Source: Lentimicrobiaceae bacterium
Lineage (GTDB): Bacteria; Bacteroidota; Bacteroidia; Bacteroidales; P3
Direction: 5' to 3'
Assembly: GCA_022510485.1 (NCBI GenBank)
Contig: JAFLTI010000006.1
Span: 7,577 to 71,576, forward strand
Length of the DNA: 64,000 nucleotides
Shown: one piece after another, positions 19,650 to 30,014 of the stretch
Layout of the letters: every line of letters starts with the position of its first letter
Position numbering within the stretch: the stretch's first letter is position 1
Made by a program: the position numbers and the translations under genes
Notes under the pieces: generated by a model
The model's database searches: none
Told to the model about the DNA's origin: nothing
The model's input: only the letters and a program-made list of their open reading frames with translations

Positions 19650-20294
19650 TTTCTTGAACTCGGCGATACGCTGAGCCATATCATTAGCGGAGAATATGGC
19701 GTTGCCCGCCACCAAGGCATCTGCTCCGGCAGACAGCAGGGCAGGAGCGTTTTCGAGGCTCACGCCGCCGTCTACCTCTATAATCAGATTGGGATTGTAT
19801 TTCTGTTTGAGGCGGTTCAGTTCCTCTATCTTGCGGTAAGAATTTTCGATAAACTTTTGCCCTCCGAAACCGGGATTTACGCTCATAATCAAAACAAGGT
19901 CGGCATATTCGATAATGTTTTCCAAAGCCGCAACGGGAGTATGCGGATTGATGGAAACCCCGGCTTTCATGCCTTCTTCGCGGATATTGCTCAAACTGCG
20001 GTTCAGATGCCGGCAGGCTTCTTCGTGTACGGTAAGGATATCGGCTCCGGCTTCCTTAAATCCACGAATGTAGCGGTCGGGATCCATAATCATCAGATGC
20101 ACATCCAAGGGCTTTTTAGCGTGTTTTTTAATGGCTTTTACCACCGGCTGCCCTATCGTGATGTTGGGCACGAACATACCGTCCATCACATCTATGTGAA
20201 ACCAATCTGCCTGCGTTTTGTTAATCAATTCTATAGCCTGTTGCAAATTGGCAAAATCTGCCGAAAGCAAAGAGGGTGAGAGGATAAAAGCCAT
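19644..20294 (-). CDS. rpe: ribulose-phosphate 3-epimerase
   Basis: LSADFANL, HIDVMDGMFVPNITIG, DVHLMI, VNPGFGGQKFIE. Confidence 0.97.
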   Translation of the reverse strand: MAFILSPSLLSADFANLQQAIELINKTQADWFHIDVMDGMFVPNITIGQPVVKAIKKHAKKPLDVHLMIMDPDRYIRGFKEAGADILTVHEEACRHLNRSLSNIREEGMKAGVSINPHTPVAALENIIEYADLVLIMSVNPGFGGQKFIENSYRKIEELNRLKQKYNPNLIIEVDGGVSLENAPALLSAGADALVAGNAIFSANDMAQRIAEFKKL

Positions 20295-20375
20295 GATGTA
20301 AGTTTTTTAACCACGCGAAATTACAAATTTTTTATACCTTTGCGCCTCTATTTTTTGGATAAACACTAATTGATA

Positions 20376-21380
20376 ATGAATACCTTGAAAAAACTTTGCA
20401 TCCTGCTCTCTTGGGTTGCCGCGTTTTCTTTGCTGTCTACCGCTTCTGTGCAGGCTTTTCCTGAATTTTCGGACAATGCCGAAATGGCAGCAGCCAAAGA
20501 AAAGAAAGAAAAATGGGTCCGTCCGGTGGATTCTTCTAAAACCCGTTGGCTTTTTGATTTTGCCGGCGGTATTAACTTTTCTCAAAACTATTTGCAGAAC
20601 TGGGCGGCAGGGGGCGAAAGTTCCTTGGCAGGTGCGGCTAAATTGGATATGACCCTGCTCTATACCTATCAGGGGCATATTTGGGAATCCAAACTCAAAA
20701 CCAACTACGGTATGGCTTATACAAAAACCAACGGTTTGAACAAAACGGTCGACAACCTTTTGGTTTCTACCAGCTACGGTTATGCTTTTCCCGGCGATCA
20801 TTTCTTTGCCAAGGCATACGTAGATGTTCAAACGCAGTACGACTTGGGTTTTGCCAATGCCAACGGTAGAAAAAACCACGATGATTATATCTCGGCTATC
20901 TTCGCTCCCGGTTATCTGAACGCTTCGGTCGGTATCGAATATCGGCTCAAGAATATGCTTTCGGTTTATTTTTCGCCCGCCAGCTCCCGCACCACCTTTG
21001 TTATGGACGACTTTTTGGCTAACCAAGGGCTTTTTGGGGTAGATTCGGGCAAGCACGTATTGTTCAATGCCGGTATGTCTTTGCAGATAAACTTTGCATG
21101 GACTTTTTGGAAGAACTTTACATTAAAGACGGACGCCAACTTCTTTACGCCCTACAACCGCGATTTCGGCAACATCGTAGTAGATTGGAACGTGGGTCTT
21201 GAAATGGCTATCAACAGCTATTTCTCGGCAAGTATCGGCACTTCGCTCAAATACGACGACAAGGTTAAATCCATACGGAAAGACGGAACCTTAGGCGGTC
21301 CCAAGGTGCAGTTCCGCGAATTTCTGACCATCGGCATCGGCTACACCTTTCAACAAAAATCCAAAAAGTTGGCGTTCTAA
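20376..21380 (+). CDS. DUF3078 domain-containing outer-membrane protein
   Basis: Signal peptide, FAGGINFSQNYLQNWAAGGESSLAG, beta-barrel-like C-terminus. Confidence 0.85.
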   Translation: MNTLKKLCILLSWVAAFSLLSTASVQAFPEFSDNAEMAAAKEKKEKWVRPVDSSKTRWLFDFAGGINFSQNYLQNWAAGGESSLAGAAKLDMTLLYTYQGHIWESKLKTNYGMAYTKTNGLNKTVDNLLVSTSYGYAFPGDHFFAKAYVDVQTQYDLGFANANGRKNHDDYISAIFAPGYLNASVGIEYRLKNMLSVYFSPASSRTTFVMDDFLANQGLFGVDSGKHVLFNAGMSLQINFAWTFWKNFTLKTDANFFTPYNRDFGNIVVDWNVGLEMAINSYFSASIGTSLKYDDKVKSIRKDGTLGGPKVQFREFLTIGIGYTFQQKSKKLAF

Positions 21381-21403
21381 AACCACCTTAACCTCTAAGT
21401 ATT

Positions 21404-21439
21404 AAAAGCTCCGAAAGATATCTCTTCCGGAGCTTTTTT
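21404..21439 (+). terminator. Rho-independent terminator of DUF3078 gene
   Basis: AAAAGCTCCGAAAGATATCTCTTCCGGAGCTTTTTT hairpin with T tract. Confidence 0.85.
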
Positions 21440-21527
21440 GTTTCTGCTAAACTTTGAAAGATTTTCTCAATATTGTTGAGTATGGATCATAACCGAATAC
21501 TTAACTAATTAACAGTCTTTCTAAACA

Positions 21528-23630
21528 CTATAAAAGATCTCGAAAATATCCGAAGGTATCATCTACCAATGCACGACGATCTAATCCAAGATTTCGTTGC
21601 TCGCACGAGGTCTCAGATACCATACTGCACGAAAAGCAGGATGCAAGATTCAATTGTCCTTCATTTTCCCAGCACAATGGATCAGAAGAACAGTCCGTAG
21701 CACGTTGCAACGCAGACTTAATAATATTGGAAATAAGTGCAGATTGTCCCTGCCATACGAGGCCACCCATACTTCCTTCAGCACCATCTGTTGTATATAT
21801 AAGAACTCCAAGCATTCTATCAGAATAATATAAACGTTCTTGAAGGCTTGCAGATGGATATCCACAGCTAAATTCCAACTCTTTTATAATTATGTGTGCG
21901 AATGTATGCAACAAATAGAATTCTGGAGCACCATACATATCCATTTTCTGTTTTAAAGACTTTCCAAGTTCGTATTCCGGTCGGTTGTAGCGTTGTGCAT
22001 TCTCCCCCAGAGATTGTACCCATACACGCACTTTATTTCTGTCAAGCTCGAAGAATAACCCTTCTCCAAGACTTCGATTGGCAGGAAGAGCATATACATC
22101 ACCCGCGGGCTCACGATAAATATGCTGCCCTTCAGGATAAACTATTATTCCATCGTCTCGTCGGATAGGAATAGGAATCATTACTCGGTTAAAGCCAAGT
22201 TGTGTGAGTGTTACCGATAGGGTCTCAACTTGTTGGATTTTTTTGAAATAAGGTTTCAATCGTCCATCTATAACGACATCCTTAAATTCCAAACTATTGG
22301 AATCAGTCAAAGACTCGGAATGGTTTGAAAAAACTTTAAACTCCTCATATCTATACTGCTCGTGTGAATCCCCCGTAGCCGCTGTCTCTTCTTGGTTCAA
22401 GAATGCATTAATTATAGCTTTAACTTCTTTATCAGTAATATTGAATCCTGAGTCATCGGCCTTATCTGCTATGTCCGTCTGTCTACAAAAGTCTTCTTTA
22501 GATAATTCTGGATTTTTATCTAACGCTTTATAATACCATTTCTCAGATAGTAGTTTGAATACCTCCTGAATATCGCGAGACATCGTCGAGATATCTTCTG
22601 AATAGCCTGTCGGCAGATACAAGCTACTAAACGAGTCGGCGTAATATATGCTATTACTGGTTGCAAGAGCCATCTGCATTACCCCCTTATTGCCTAAAAC
22701 ATCTATACATTTGTTCTCTGATGAACCCAACCCATTCCACGGGGTCTCTGCAGGGCACAGTGGCTTAATGTTCATTATACCTTCAAGGCTGACGACTTCA
22801 TTGCATTTTTTACATTTCAAGATTCCCCAACTTTCTGAACTATTGCGATTCTCGATCCACTGTAATTCATGTCTGCCTCCATTCGGACATTTTTTACATT
22901 CATAGTTAAATAGGTCAACACCGTGATCAACAGACAAAGCATTTAGTTTGCCACCGTTATCAAGTCCGGCACAAAACAATTCATACCATGGAATATCCGA
23001 TATATGCCCTTGCTTACAAATAAGAAGCATCGGTATTTGTACCAGAGTGTCGTAGATATCTTTGTCTTTATATGTACGCTTTGTGTACGGATCTCGTGGA
23101 GGAGCAAATAGGTATAGGTTTTTATCTCTAGAAATGTTTTTCCAATCTACAATCCAGTCATCTATATGTTTGAATATTTTTTTTTCACGACTATAAAACC
23201 AACGGGGAAAATGAACTGCCGGGATAATAAAATGTTCTGGTTTTAAATCATGTCCTGTTGATTCTTTAGTTCGTTTATATAACAGATGTTTTTCATGATC
23301 AAAGGTATTATAATCTGACAAGGCTACATCTATAACCTCAACAAGCACTTTCAAATTCTCCACTCTTTGCTCACGTTTAAGAAAATCCACAAAACGAGGG
23401 TCATTGATGGTGTCTACGCCTGCCTCATTTGCAATCATTTCTGGAGTCTTGGTATTGTCATTCCTAAGTTGCTTGTTCACTTTGTCGATATATGCCCATT
23501 CAGATACCGATAAGGGCATCACAAAAAAACCGGACTTGGTTGTGATGATTGAACCAACCCCTGCATTTGATGAGAGAACCTTAAATTTCCCTATGCTTTG
23601 ATTATATTGTTTTTCGCTAGAGATTTCCAT
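21528..23630 (-). CDS. DUF1998 domain protein, DrmB-like (DISARM core)
   Basis: C-terminal DUF1998-type region HTFAHIIIKELEFSCGYPSASLQERLYYSD..GVLIYTTDGAEGSMGGLVWQG and Cys cluster CFSCSMVSETSCEQRNLGLDRRALVDD; internal CKKC/CKKC zinc ribbon. Start at MEISSEKQYNQ (23630), overlapping the upstream gene by 40 nt. Confidence 0.8.
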   Translation of the reverse strand: MEISSEKQYNQSIGKFKVLSSNAGVGSIITTKSGFFVMPLSVSEWAYIDKVNKQLRNDNTKTPEMIANEAGVDTINDPRFVDFLKREQRVENLKVLVEVIDVALSDYNTFDHEKHLLYKRTKESTGHDLKPEHFIIPAVHFPRWFYSREKKIFKHIDDWIVDWKNISRDKNLYLFAPPRDPYTKRTYKDKDIYDTLVQIPMLLICKQGHISDIPWYELFCAGLDNGGKLNALSVDHGVDLFNYECKKCPNGGRHELQWIENRNSSESWGILKCKKCNEVVSLEGIMNIKPLCPAETPWNGLGSSENKCIDVLGNKGVMQMALATSNSIYYADSFSSLYLPTGYSEDISTMSRDIQEVFKLLSEKWYYKALDKNPELSKEDFCRQTDIADKADDSGFNITDKEVKAIINAFLNQEETAATGDSHEQYRYEEFKVFSNHSESLTDSNSLEFKDVVIDGRLKPYFKKIQQVETLSVTLTQLGFNRVMIPIPIRRDDGIIVYPEGQHIYREPAGDVYALPANRSLGEGLFFELDRNKVRVWVQSLGENAQRYNRPEYELGKSLKQKMDMYGAPEFYLLHTFAHIIIKELEFSCGYPSASLQERLYYSDRMLGVLIYTTDGAEGSMGGLVWQGQSALISNIIKSALQRATDCSSDPLCWENEGQLNLASCFSCSMVSETSCEQRNLGLDRRALVDDTFGYFRDLL

Positions 23631-26600
23631 AACGATGATTCTTTTACGTGAATTACTGCTTCTGGTTCTACATTTCTCAATGATGACGCGACATCCCACT
23701 GAAGATTTGCAATTTCCGAGTAGACACGATTATCTTTAAATAATGGCACTTCTTTTTTATTATACTTGATTACAGAATACACCAGTTGATTTTCATTGCT
23801 CAGAGTCAACCAATTTTCAAATGCTCTTTGGATATATGTTTCAATATATATTTTTAGATCCTCTGATAATAGGTTGCGTAAAGGCTCTGTACTCTGTTTA
23901 TTTGTTCTGCAATAACGTTCTTTAAAATATTGTAATAGCTCGTATGTAAGTTGTTCTTTCAGTTCCTTTGAGATATTTGCAGCGTCTTTTCTTGCCGCCA
24001 GCTTGGGATAATTATGACGAATCATTGTTGCTAAGTATAACGGCATATACTTCTCTATTGATTTCTTGGAGAATGGAGTTATTGATATGGGTTCGACATA
24101 GTAGTACATCTTTTCGTGAAACTCTATAAAACGCTCGAAGTGAGACAAGTCACGAGATCGGAACGGATTATGTAGCGTGACCACCAATCCACACTCTTCT
24201 CTTGCAACACGGGAACTTGCCTGAATATATTCCGCGATATTACGAGGCATAGAGTTCATAATTATTGTATTAAATCGCGACACATCAATGCCGACCGATA
24301 TCATATTGGTAGCAAGAATAATATCAGGTGGGGTCTCCCCATAGTTGTAAGTTTCTCCATATTGATATGGCAGTCTTTTTCTTGCTGTCCATTTCTTCTC
24401 TACTTTTGCCTGTGCATCATTGATCTCAGAACCCGACAAACGACCGGTCAGTTCAGCCTTCGAGAAAGAACTGTCGTAGCAATATAGACACTCTAACATG
24501 TGATCATATCTCAAAAGGCGTTTGAATAAACGACGAGTATATTTTGTAAACTCAGTATAAAATTGGGCATCTGTTTTGCCCACATCTTTGAGACTATTGA
24601 AATATACAATAATCGAGTGATAGTAGTCCATTGCTTTTTCAACATCCTCTAATCTATCTGCGTATTTCTGTTCAAATAGGGCTCTATGCACAAACATTGT
24701 TGCCACTAATCGCATTTGAGTTGTCATTTGAGTTCTCCCCATAGGCAAAACTCCAATATACTTTCTTTTAGCGCAGAACTGAGGCTCACCATTAATCTTT
24801 GTCCGCTTGTGAAAAGCAAAAAATGAGTCATCGTAATCGATTCCGTTTTTAGGGAAGATGTTTACATCTCGGTCGTACAATGCACGTATTTGAAGGTCTG
24901 TATTCCGAGTCGTCGCCGTCGATGATATGATTTTCGGGCGTACAGTCAGAGATGTTCCGTCCTGCAAAGAGTCTTTATATGAGCATAATTGATCAATTGC
25001 GCATTCAAACAAGCCTACGGCAGAACCCAACGGACCGAGTAGCAGATGTAGCTCGTCTTGAATTATTAAGGATGGCGGTAAAGTATAGTCATTATTGCCT
25101 CTATAACCAAATAATCTTCGGGAATCTCGCCTTTCGTCTTTTTCGACCTTGTAACCTATGGCAGCAAATTTATCTACCGTTCCAAATAGCAATGTTGGAG
25201 GTTTGCGATATATGTCATCATCACATAACCTTACAGGGAGGACATCGCCAAAAGCACAATTTATATTTGAACATCTGAAAATGATATCTGGATCTGCCGG
25301 CGTCCCTCTATTTTGATATTCCAATAATTCACCACACCAAGGACAGCGGTCTAACGGAATCTTAGACTCTGGACGTTTTTTGTCACTCACACTAGAACTC
25401 CATTTTTGACACTCTTTTAATAGATTTTCAGAGGAATTTGGCAATGATGATTCTCCAACAAATAATCCGATTGAAATTTCAGACTCTCCCATATTGAGAT
25501 CCTGCCATCTGCGTATTTGTTCAAGGGCCATTATTACGTGCATAGCCCTCTTGAACTGTTGGTTTGCCAACAATCTCAAAGTATATCGCATTATTGCAAC
25601 AGTTCCATCATCTTTCCCGGATGAGTCTTTACGTCTACGCAAGATTATTGCAAGAGCAATGATTCCCAAATAAGCCTCTGTTTTACCTCCGCCTGTTGGA
25701 AACCAAACAAGGTCAACCACCTCGTTTCTGGCTTTCCACATCGGGTCATCAGGACGTTGAATAAGACCATCAAGATTTAATATAATAAAGGCCAGCTGGA
25801 ATGGACGCCATGTTGCTGGATAGTCCCCAAAGATATAGTCTGATTCCGATTTGTAATAATTGAAATCCGTATGTTCTTTGATGTTTTTTTTGCTGTGGAT
25901 TAGCTGTATAAACATCGCGGAATTCATTATTCTGAATGAACGCATATTGCCGGCATTATTTTCACCGGCAAGCAGCAATTCAATATTACTGCGCATCCGC
26001 AAATAATCACTTTCGCATTTGCTGATATTTTGTTCTGCCAGTTCTATGTTAACCAACTCTTCCTTGGCTTTGATTTTAATTGTCTCGATCCACTCCTTAT
26101 ATGTATCTGTATATTCATAGAGTTTCTCTATGATATCACTATCTGTAGCATCCGAAAAGTGAGACAACCATTTGAACTCCAAAACCTGTGAATCCGAAAG
26201 GAGTGGAGGTGGAATTAAGCCATCTTTTGAATCAATATACTCTGCATATTTATCTCGTGGTACAGGCTCGACATCTGGAGTCTCGTATGCTGGCAAAAAT
26301 TCTGTTTTTATCCATTTATTTGCACCGTTACTATCCCATTTCACGGAACATAAGTGTCCAATGCCATAATCTTCAATCGACCGATAGATATAATTCAGTC
26401 GTTTGAGTTCGTTATCATTTATGGTATCATTTTGTGATTGATATGGCACTAAATACCTGCTTTCAACTTTTATTTCAACGCCAAAGAAACTGAGTTCGTT
26501 AACATCTTCATTCACAATCGAAAAATAACGACTCGCGTTCTCTTTGAATGGAGTTGATACATTTTGCAACTGAACCTTAAGATACCGCTTATTCTTATTT

Positions 26601-27697
26601 GATTTGCTCCTGCCTTTGGTAATTTGAAGTAATAAAGATAATGCGGCTTCTATATCGCCTTTTTTAGGGTGTTTAATGTGATAGGAAACTAATCTACCCG
26701 GGACTAGTTCACTTGATTTAATAATTTTCTTACTATTAGGTATGTTGTTAAAATCCACATTAGATAAGTCAATCGTTTTGCTAAAGTGACGTGCGACCCA
26801 AAATCCGAAATCTTGTGGCTTACATATATTAGTTGCGTCCTCAAAAAAAGATAGAAGAGTTTCATTCTCTTCAACCAAGCGGATACGCTCTAATATTGCA
26901 GACTTTTGATCATCGGTTAAGTATGCGCCTCCTTGAACACTTTTTAGTTTTCTCCACAAAACCTCTTTATATGATTTCAAAAATTGTGCATTCTCATCAT
27001 TAAACTTATAGTCATCATTAGTATTGGCAGCAACTTCACGGCACAAGGTTTTGTTGATCTCCCTAAGATTACTTTTTACAGATGAATACTCATTGGTAAA
27101 ATCTTTTTTGATACGCAATCCTGTATTATCCAATTCAAAGTGGTCAGACAATAATTCATTGAAACGATTAAAGAAAGTCGTAAGTTGTTCATTATATCCG
27201 GTTGTTGTTACAGATATCTTTGTGTAATCACTTTTGGACACTTTGCTGTAATATCGCCCACATACTGTTATCTTTATCTCGCTGCCATCAATCCTGCCTT
27301 TTCCGTCAAGACAACAAGAAAGACCTATCATCGACGGAAATCTCTGACTTATGGCATACTGGTCTTCCTCATCCATTGAGGAGCGTTCTTCATCGATAGT
27401 TCTTTGTTCTTCAAGATACTCATTGCTATCCTCAGCAGACCCACTCTCGTTATTTTGGTCATTTTCTAATGCAACCAGCCCGCTGGATTCATCGTCTTTG
27501 CTTTCGGAAACCTCTCGCTTAGGAAATAGAATGGCTGAGCTGTAAATAGAGCCGGGTGTTGTGTTCAAGACTTCTACCACATCTATATCTTCTCCATTCA
27601 ATGTTCCAGCATACGCATAACGTTCATTAAGTGCATTTGGGCCGACAATTTGTGCACGGATAAATTCTTCCAGTTCGTTTCGTTTAGTTTGTATCAT
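23591..27697 (-). CDS. DrmA-like SF2 helicase (DISARM core)
   Basis: 1368 aa; Walker A VWFPTGGGKTEAYLG, DEAH-type IIQDELH, SSTATTRN, ATNMISVGIDVSRFNTIIMNSMPRNIAEYIQASSRVARE; zinc ribbon RCPWCGELLEYQ..RCSNINCAF. Layout DrmA then DrmB as in DISARM. Confidence 0.8.
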   Translation of the reverse strand: MIQTKRNELEEFIRAQIVGPNALNERYAYAGTLNGEDIDVVEVLNTTPGSIYSSAILFPKREVSESKDDESSGLVALENDQNNESGSAEDSNEYLEEQRTIDEERSSMDEEDQYAISQRFPSMIGLSCCLDGKGRIDGSEIKITVCGRYYSKVSKSDYTKISVTTTGYNEQLTTFFNRFNELLSDHFELDNTGLRIKKDFTNEYSSVKSNLREINKTLCREVAANTNDDYKFNDENAQFLKSYKEVLWRKLKSVQGGAYLTDDQKSAILERIRLVEENETLLSFFEDATNICKPQDFGFWVARHFSKTIDLSNVDFNNIPNSKKIIKSSELVPGRLVSYHIKHPKKGDIEAALSLLLQITKGRSKSNKNKRYLKVQLQNVSTPFKENASRYFSIVNEDVNELSFFGVEIKVESRYLVPYQSQNDTINDNELKRLNYIYRSIEDYGIGHLCSVKWDSNGANKWIKTEFLPAYETPDVEPVPRDKYAEYIDSKDGLIPPPLLSDSQVLEFKWLSHFSDATDSDIIEKLYEYTDTYKEWIETIKIKAKEELVNIELAEQNISKCESDYLRMRSNIELLLAGENNAGNMRSFRIMNSAMFIQLIHSKKNIKEHTDFNYYKSESDYIFGDYPATWRPFQLAFIILNLDGLIQRPDDPMWKARNEVVDLVWFPTGGGKTEAYLGIIALAIILRRRKDSSGKDDGTVAIMRYTLRLLANQQFKRAMHVIMALEQIRRWQDLNMGESEISIGLFVGESSLPNSSENLLKECQKWSSSVSDKKRPESKIPLDRCPWCGELLEYQNRGTPADPDIIFRCSNINCAFGDVLPVRLCDDDIYRKPPTLLFGTVDKFAAIGYKVEKDERRDSRRLFGYRGNNDYTLPPSLIIQDELHLLLGPLGSAVGLFECAIDQLCSYKDSLQDGTSLTVRPKIISSTATTRNTDLQIRALYDRDVNIFPKNGIDYDDSFFAFHKRTKINGEPQFCAKRKYIGVLPMGRTQMTTQMRLVATMFVHRALFEQKYADRLEDVEKAMDYYHSIIVYFNSLKDVGKTDAQFYTEFTKYTRRLFKRLLRYDHMLECLYCYDSSFSKAELTGRLSGSEINDAQAKVEKKWTARKRLPYQYGETYNYGETPPDIILATNMISVGIDVSRFNTIIMNSMPRNIAEYIQASSRVAREECGLVVTLHNPFRSRDLSHFERFIEFHEKMYYYVEPISITPFSKKSIEKYMPLYLATMIRHNYPKLAARKDAANISKELKEQLTYELLQYFKERYCRTNKQSTEPLRNLLSEDLKIYIETYIQRAFENWLTLSNENQLVYSVIKYNKKEVPLFKDNRVYSEIANLQWDVASSLRNVEPEAVIHVKESSLWKSLAKNNIIKA

Positions 27698-30005
27698 GGC
27701 TAATCGATTTCACGCGTTTGAATGATATATCCAATAAAGATATAAACATCTCTAAATCAGTAATATTGTTTACTTCAAGCAAAAAGAGTATATCCTGATG
27801 ATCTTCAAGTAAATTGTCAAAGTCTTCCTGAGTTTTGATAGATGTTGTCAGCACGTCTTCCAGCAGAGATTCAATTTGGGTGTTTATGTTTCTTGTCTCG
27901 TTTGTACTGAGCATTTTTTTGCGTAGAACTACAATGTGATATGGACTGCGTGGTTCAAAACCAAGATATGCCAACATTCGAAGTTGATGTTTTCGACTGC
28001 GAGGCAATATCATTATCTTATCAAAATTTACCCATTGCATAAAACTATGCATCGAAAGCTCTGATTCATCGTTGACGATCTCCTTATATACATTCTCTGC
28101 ACCTAATCTGGTGATCTTCTGCTTTAACAGATATCTCCATAACTCGATCGACTCATTGTTGATTTCATCCTCTGTCAAACCATATTTTTCATTACTTCTT
28201 ATCGCTTTCTCGGCTTCTGTTGAGATCTGAGCTTTGTCAAGCAATGTGTTTCTAATCTTGCTACCAATCTCATCAAGTACTTGTATCTCGAAACCAGTCT
28301 CTCCGTATAGATCTTTCAATCTTACAGTAATGATTGCTTCATCTGTTTTGCAAAGTGCTCGTTGATGTGCGAAATAACGACGAGATTCATTTTCATATTC
28401 TATAATGCATCTTTCTGCACCTTTATAGTTCGACGCGAGTTCTTCTTCCGCCATCATATTATCGACACTTATAAGTGATGGCTTCGCATGATTATGCTTT
28501 TTCCATCTCAAGATACGTTGACGAAACTCAGAGAATAACAACTCATTGAAATACTTATCGTAATACCATTTATTCCATGAATATAGATCATTGTGTGTGA
28601 ATAGATTTATTATAATCAATCCACGCTGCCCGTTTTTCAACGGCAAACGGTCGAATGAATTAGGATAAGCCGGATATCTACGGTCTGTATATCGATATTG
28701 TAATACAATAATGACCGTTTCTTTGATACCTTCTTCAATGGCATTTATATCATAGAACTTGATTGACCGTTCCTCTTTGCAAAAAAGTGCTCGAAGTAAC
28801 TTTCGAGCACTTTTTTCTATATCTGGTGGGATAATTAGTGCTATATCTTTGTCATCACCTATAAATTTATTAATTTTTTGTATAATCATCTCATCCCAAA
28901 TCTTCAAATAGTAGTTTTGGTAGTCTGAAAAATCAGGAAAAGGAATCCCTTGTTGTTCCAAATTAGAAAATACAATCTTCAAAAGTTCTGGTGTTCCTGC
29001 TATGGCAAGAGCGTTCTTGTAACGATATCCGCGAGGGAGTTGGCTTAGATAATCCTCTACTGGATATGTGAAAACCTCTCGTTCATTAGAATCCACAATA
29101 AAGTGTTTCTGGAGATTAACCCTGTCGAATAAATAGTCTGTTTCTTGTGGAGTAAATGTGATGAATCCGTTGTATTCATCAAATCTCTTAATTTCCTTAT
29201 GCAGAAGCGCAGACGCTATTCGGTGTTTGATTGAAATGGTTTGGTATAACCTTAAAGGTGTCTTATCGAAATAGAATACAAATACTCTATTGATACCAAA
29301 CCCATATTTATTCAACCGTTCAACTTGGCTGATATTGTATGAATTCAATATCGAATATCTATTTCGAGAATGAAAGATGCATACATCCGTTATTTGAGGT
29401 ATCGCCTCTCCCGATTGCCGCATTTGTCGTGCATATTCTTCTATAGAATAACCCGTCAAATCTGATCGAAGGATTACGTTGTATTTTGAATTATCAAATT
29501 CATTAGTGTATAATTTTTCCAGCCAAAGATTTCGGTCTTCCTTGCGGTTAATTACATCTTCCTCCTTTACAATAAAGAGATACTTATTGTCGAATTCGGG
29601 AATAACATATTGCGAGAAACGTTCTTTAATTTGCTTTAGCCACTCTCGCTCAGCTCTCAATTGTTGAAATTTTCTACTTTTTCCTGATATATTTGATCCG
29701 ATAGTAAACTGTGGAGTAATCTCAGAATACAATGATTTTAGTCGAGTTTGACTAAAAGTTAAAGCAACTTTATGTAACACAAAGCGTACAAGCAACTCGC
29801 GCCCCCATTGAGGAACGTCAGGTATGTGTATGGTATGGTATACGACACCTTCCTGTTTATACGAACAAAGATGGTCAATAATATTGTTTACAAGACATAG
29901 ATATTTTCTGCCTTCTTCCTTTTTGATATGTGTCATAGTTTCAAGAAGAGCAGGGAATACTATGGATTCCGTGGTTGTCAATTTTATGAAATCATCCGTA
30001 ATCAT
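27684..30005 (-). CDS. uncharacterised 773-aa protein, possibly DrmE-like by size and position
   Basis: Intact ORF in the operon, overlapping drmA-like by 14 nt; no motif I can assign with certainty. Confidence 0.6.
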   Translation of the reverse strand: MITDDFIKLTTTESIVFPALLETMTHIKKEEGRKYLCLVNNIIDHLCSYKQEGVVYHTIHIPDVPQWGRELLVRFVLHKVALTFSQTRLKSLYSEITPQFTIGSNISGKSRKFQQLRAEREWLKQIKERFSQYVIPEFDNKYLFIVKEEDVINRKEDRNLWLEKLYTNEFDNSKYNVILRSDLTGYSIEEYARQMRQSGEAIPQITDVCIFHSRNRYSILNSYNISQVERLNKYGFGINRVFVFYFDKTPLRLYQTISIKHRIASALLHKEIKRFDEYNGFITFTPQETDYLFDRVNLQKHFIVDSNEREVFTYPVEDYLSQLPRGYRYKNALAIAGTPELLKIVFSNLEQQGIPFPDFSDYQNYYLKIWDEMIIQKINKFIGDDKDIALIIPPDIEKSARKLLRALFCKEERSIKFYDINAIEEGIKETVIIVLQYRYTDRRYPAYPNSFDRLPLKNGQRGLIIINLFTHNDLYSWNKWYYDKYFNELLFSEFRQRILRWKKHNHAKPSLISVDNMMAEEELASNYKGAERCIIEYENESRRYFAHQRALCKTDEAIITVRLKDLYGETGFEIQVLDEIGSKIRNTLLDKAQISTEAEKAIRSNEKYGLTEDEINNESIELWRYLLKQKITRLGAENVYKEIVNDESELSMHSFMQWVNFDKIMILPRSRKHQLRMLAYLGFEPRSPYHIVVLRKKMLSTNETRNINTQIESLLEDVLTTSIKTQEDFDNLLEDHQDILFLLEVNNITDLEMFISLLDISFKRVKSISHDTN

Positions 30006-30014
30006 AGTCTTACA

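Noticed and set aside
21440-21527. attL copy of the tRNA-Leu 3' end at the left island edge
   Set aside because: No match longer than about 8-9 nt (TTTTTTGT) could be seen; not sufficient to call an att site.
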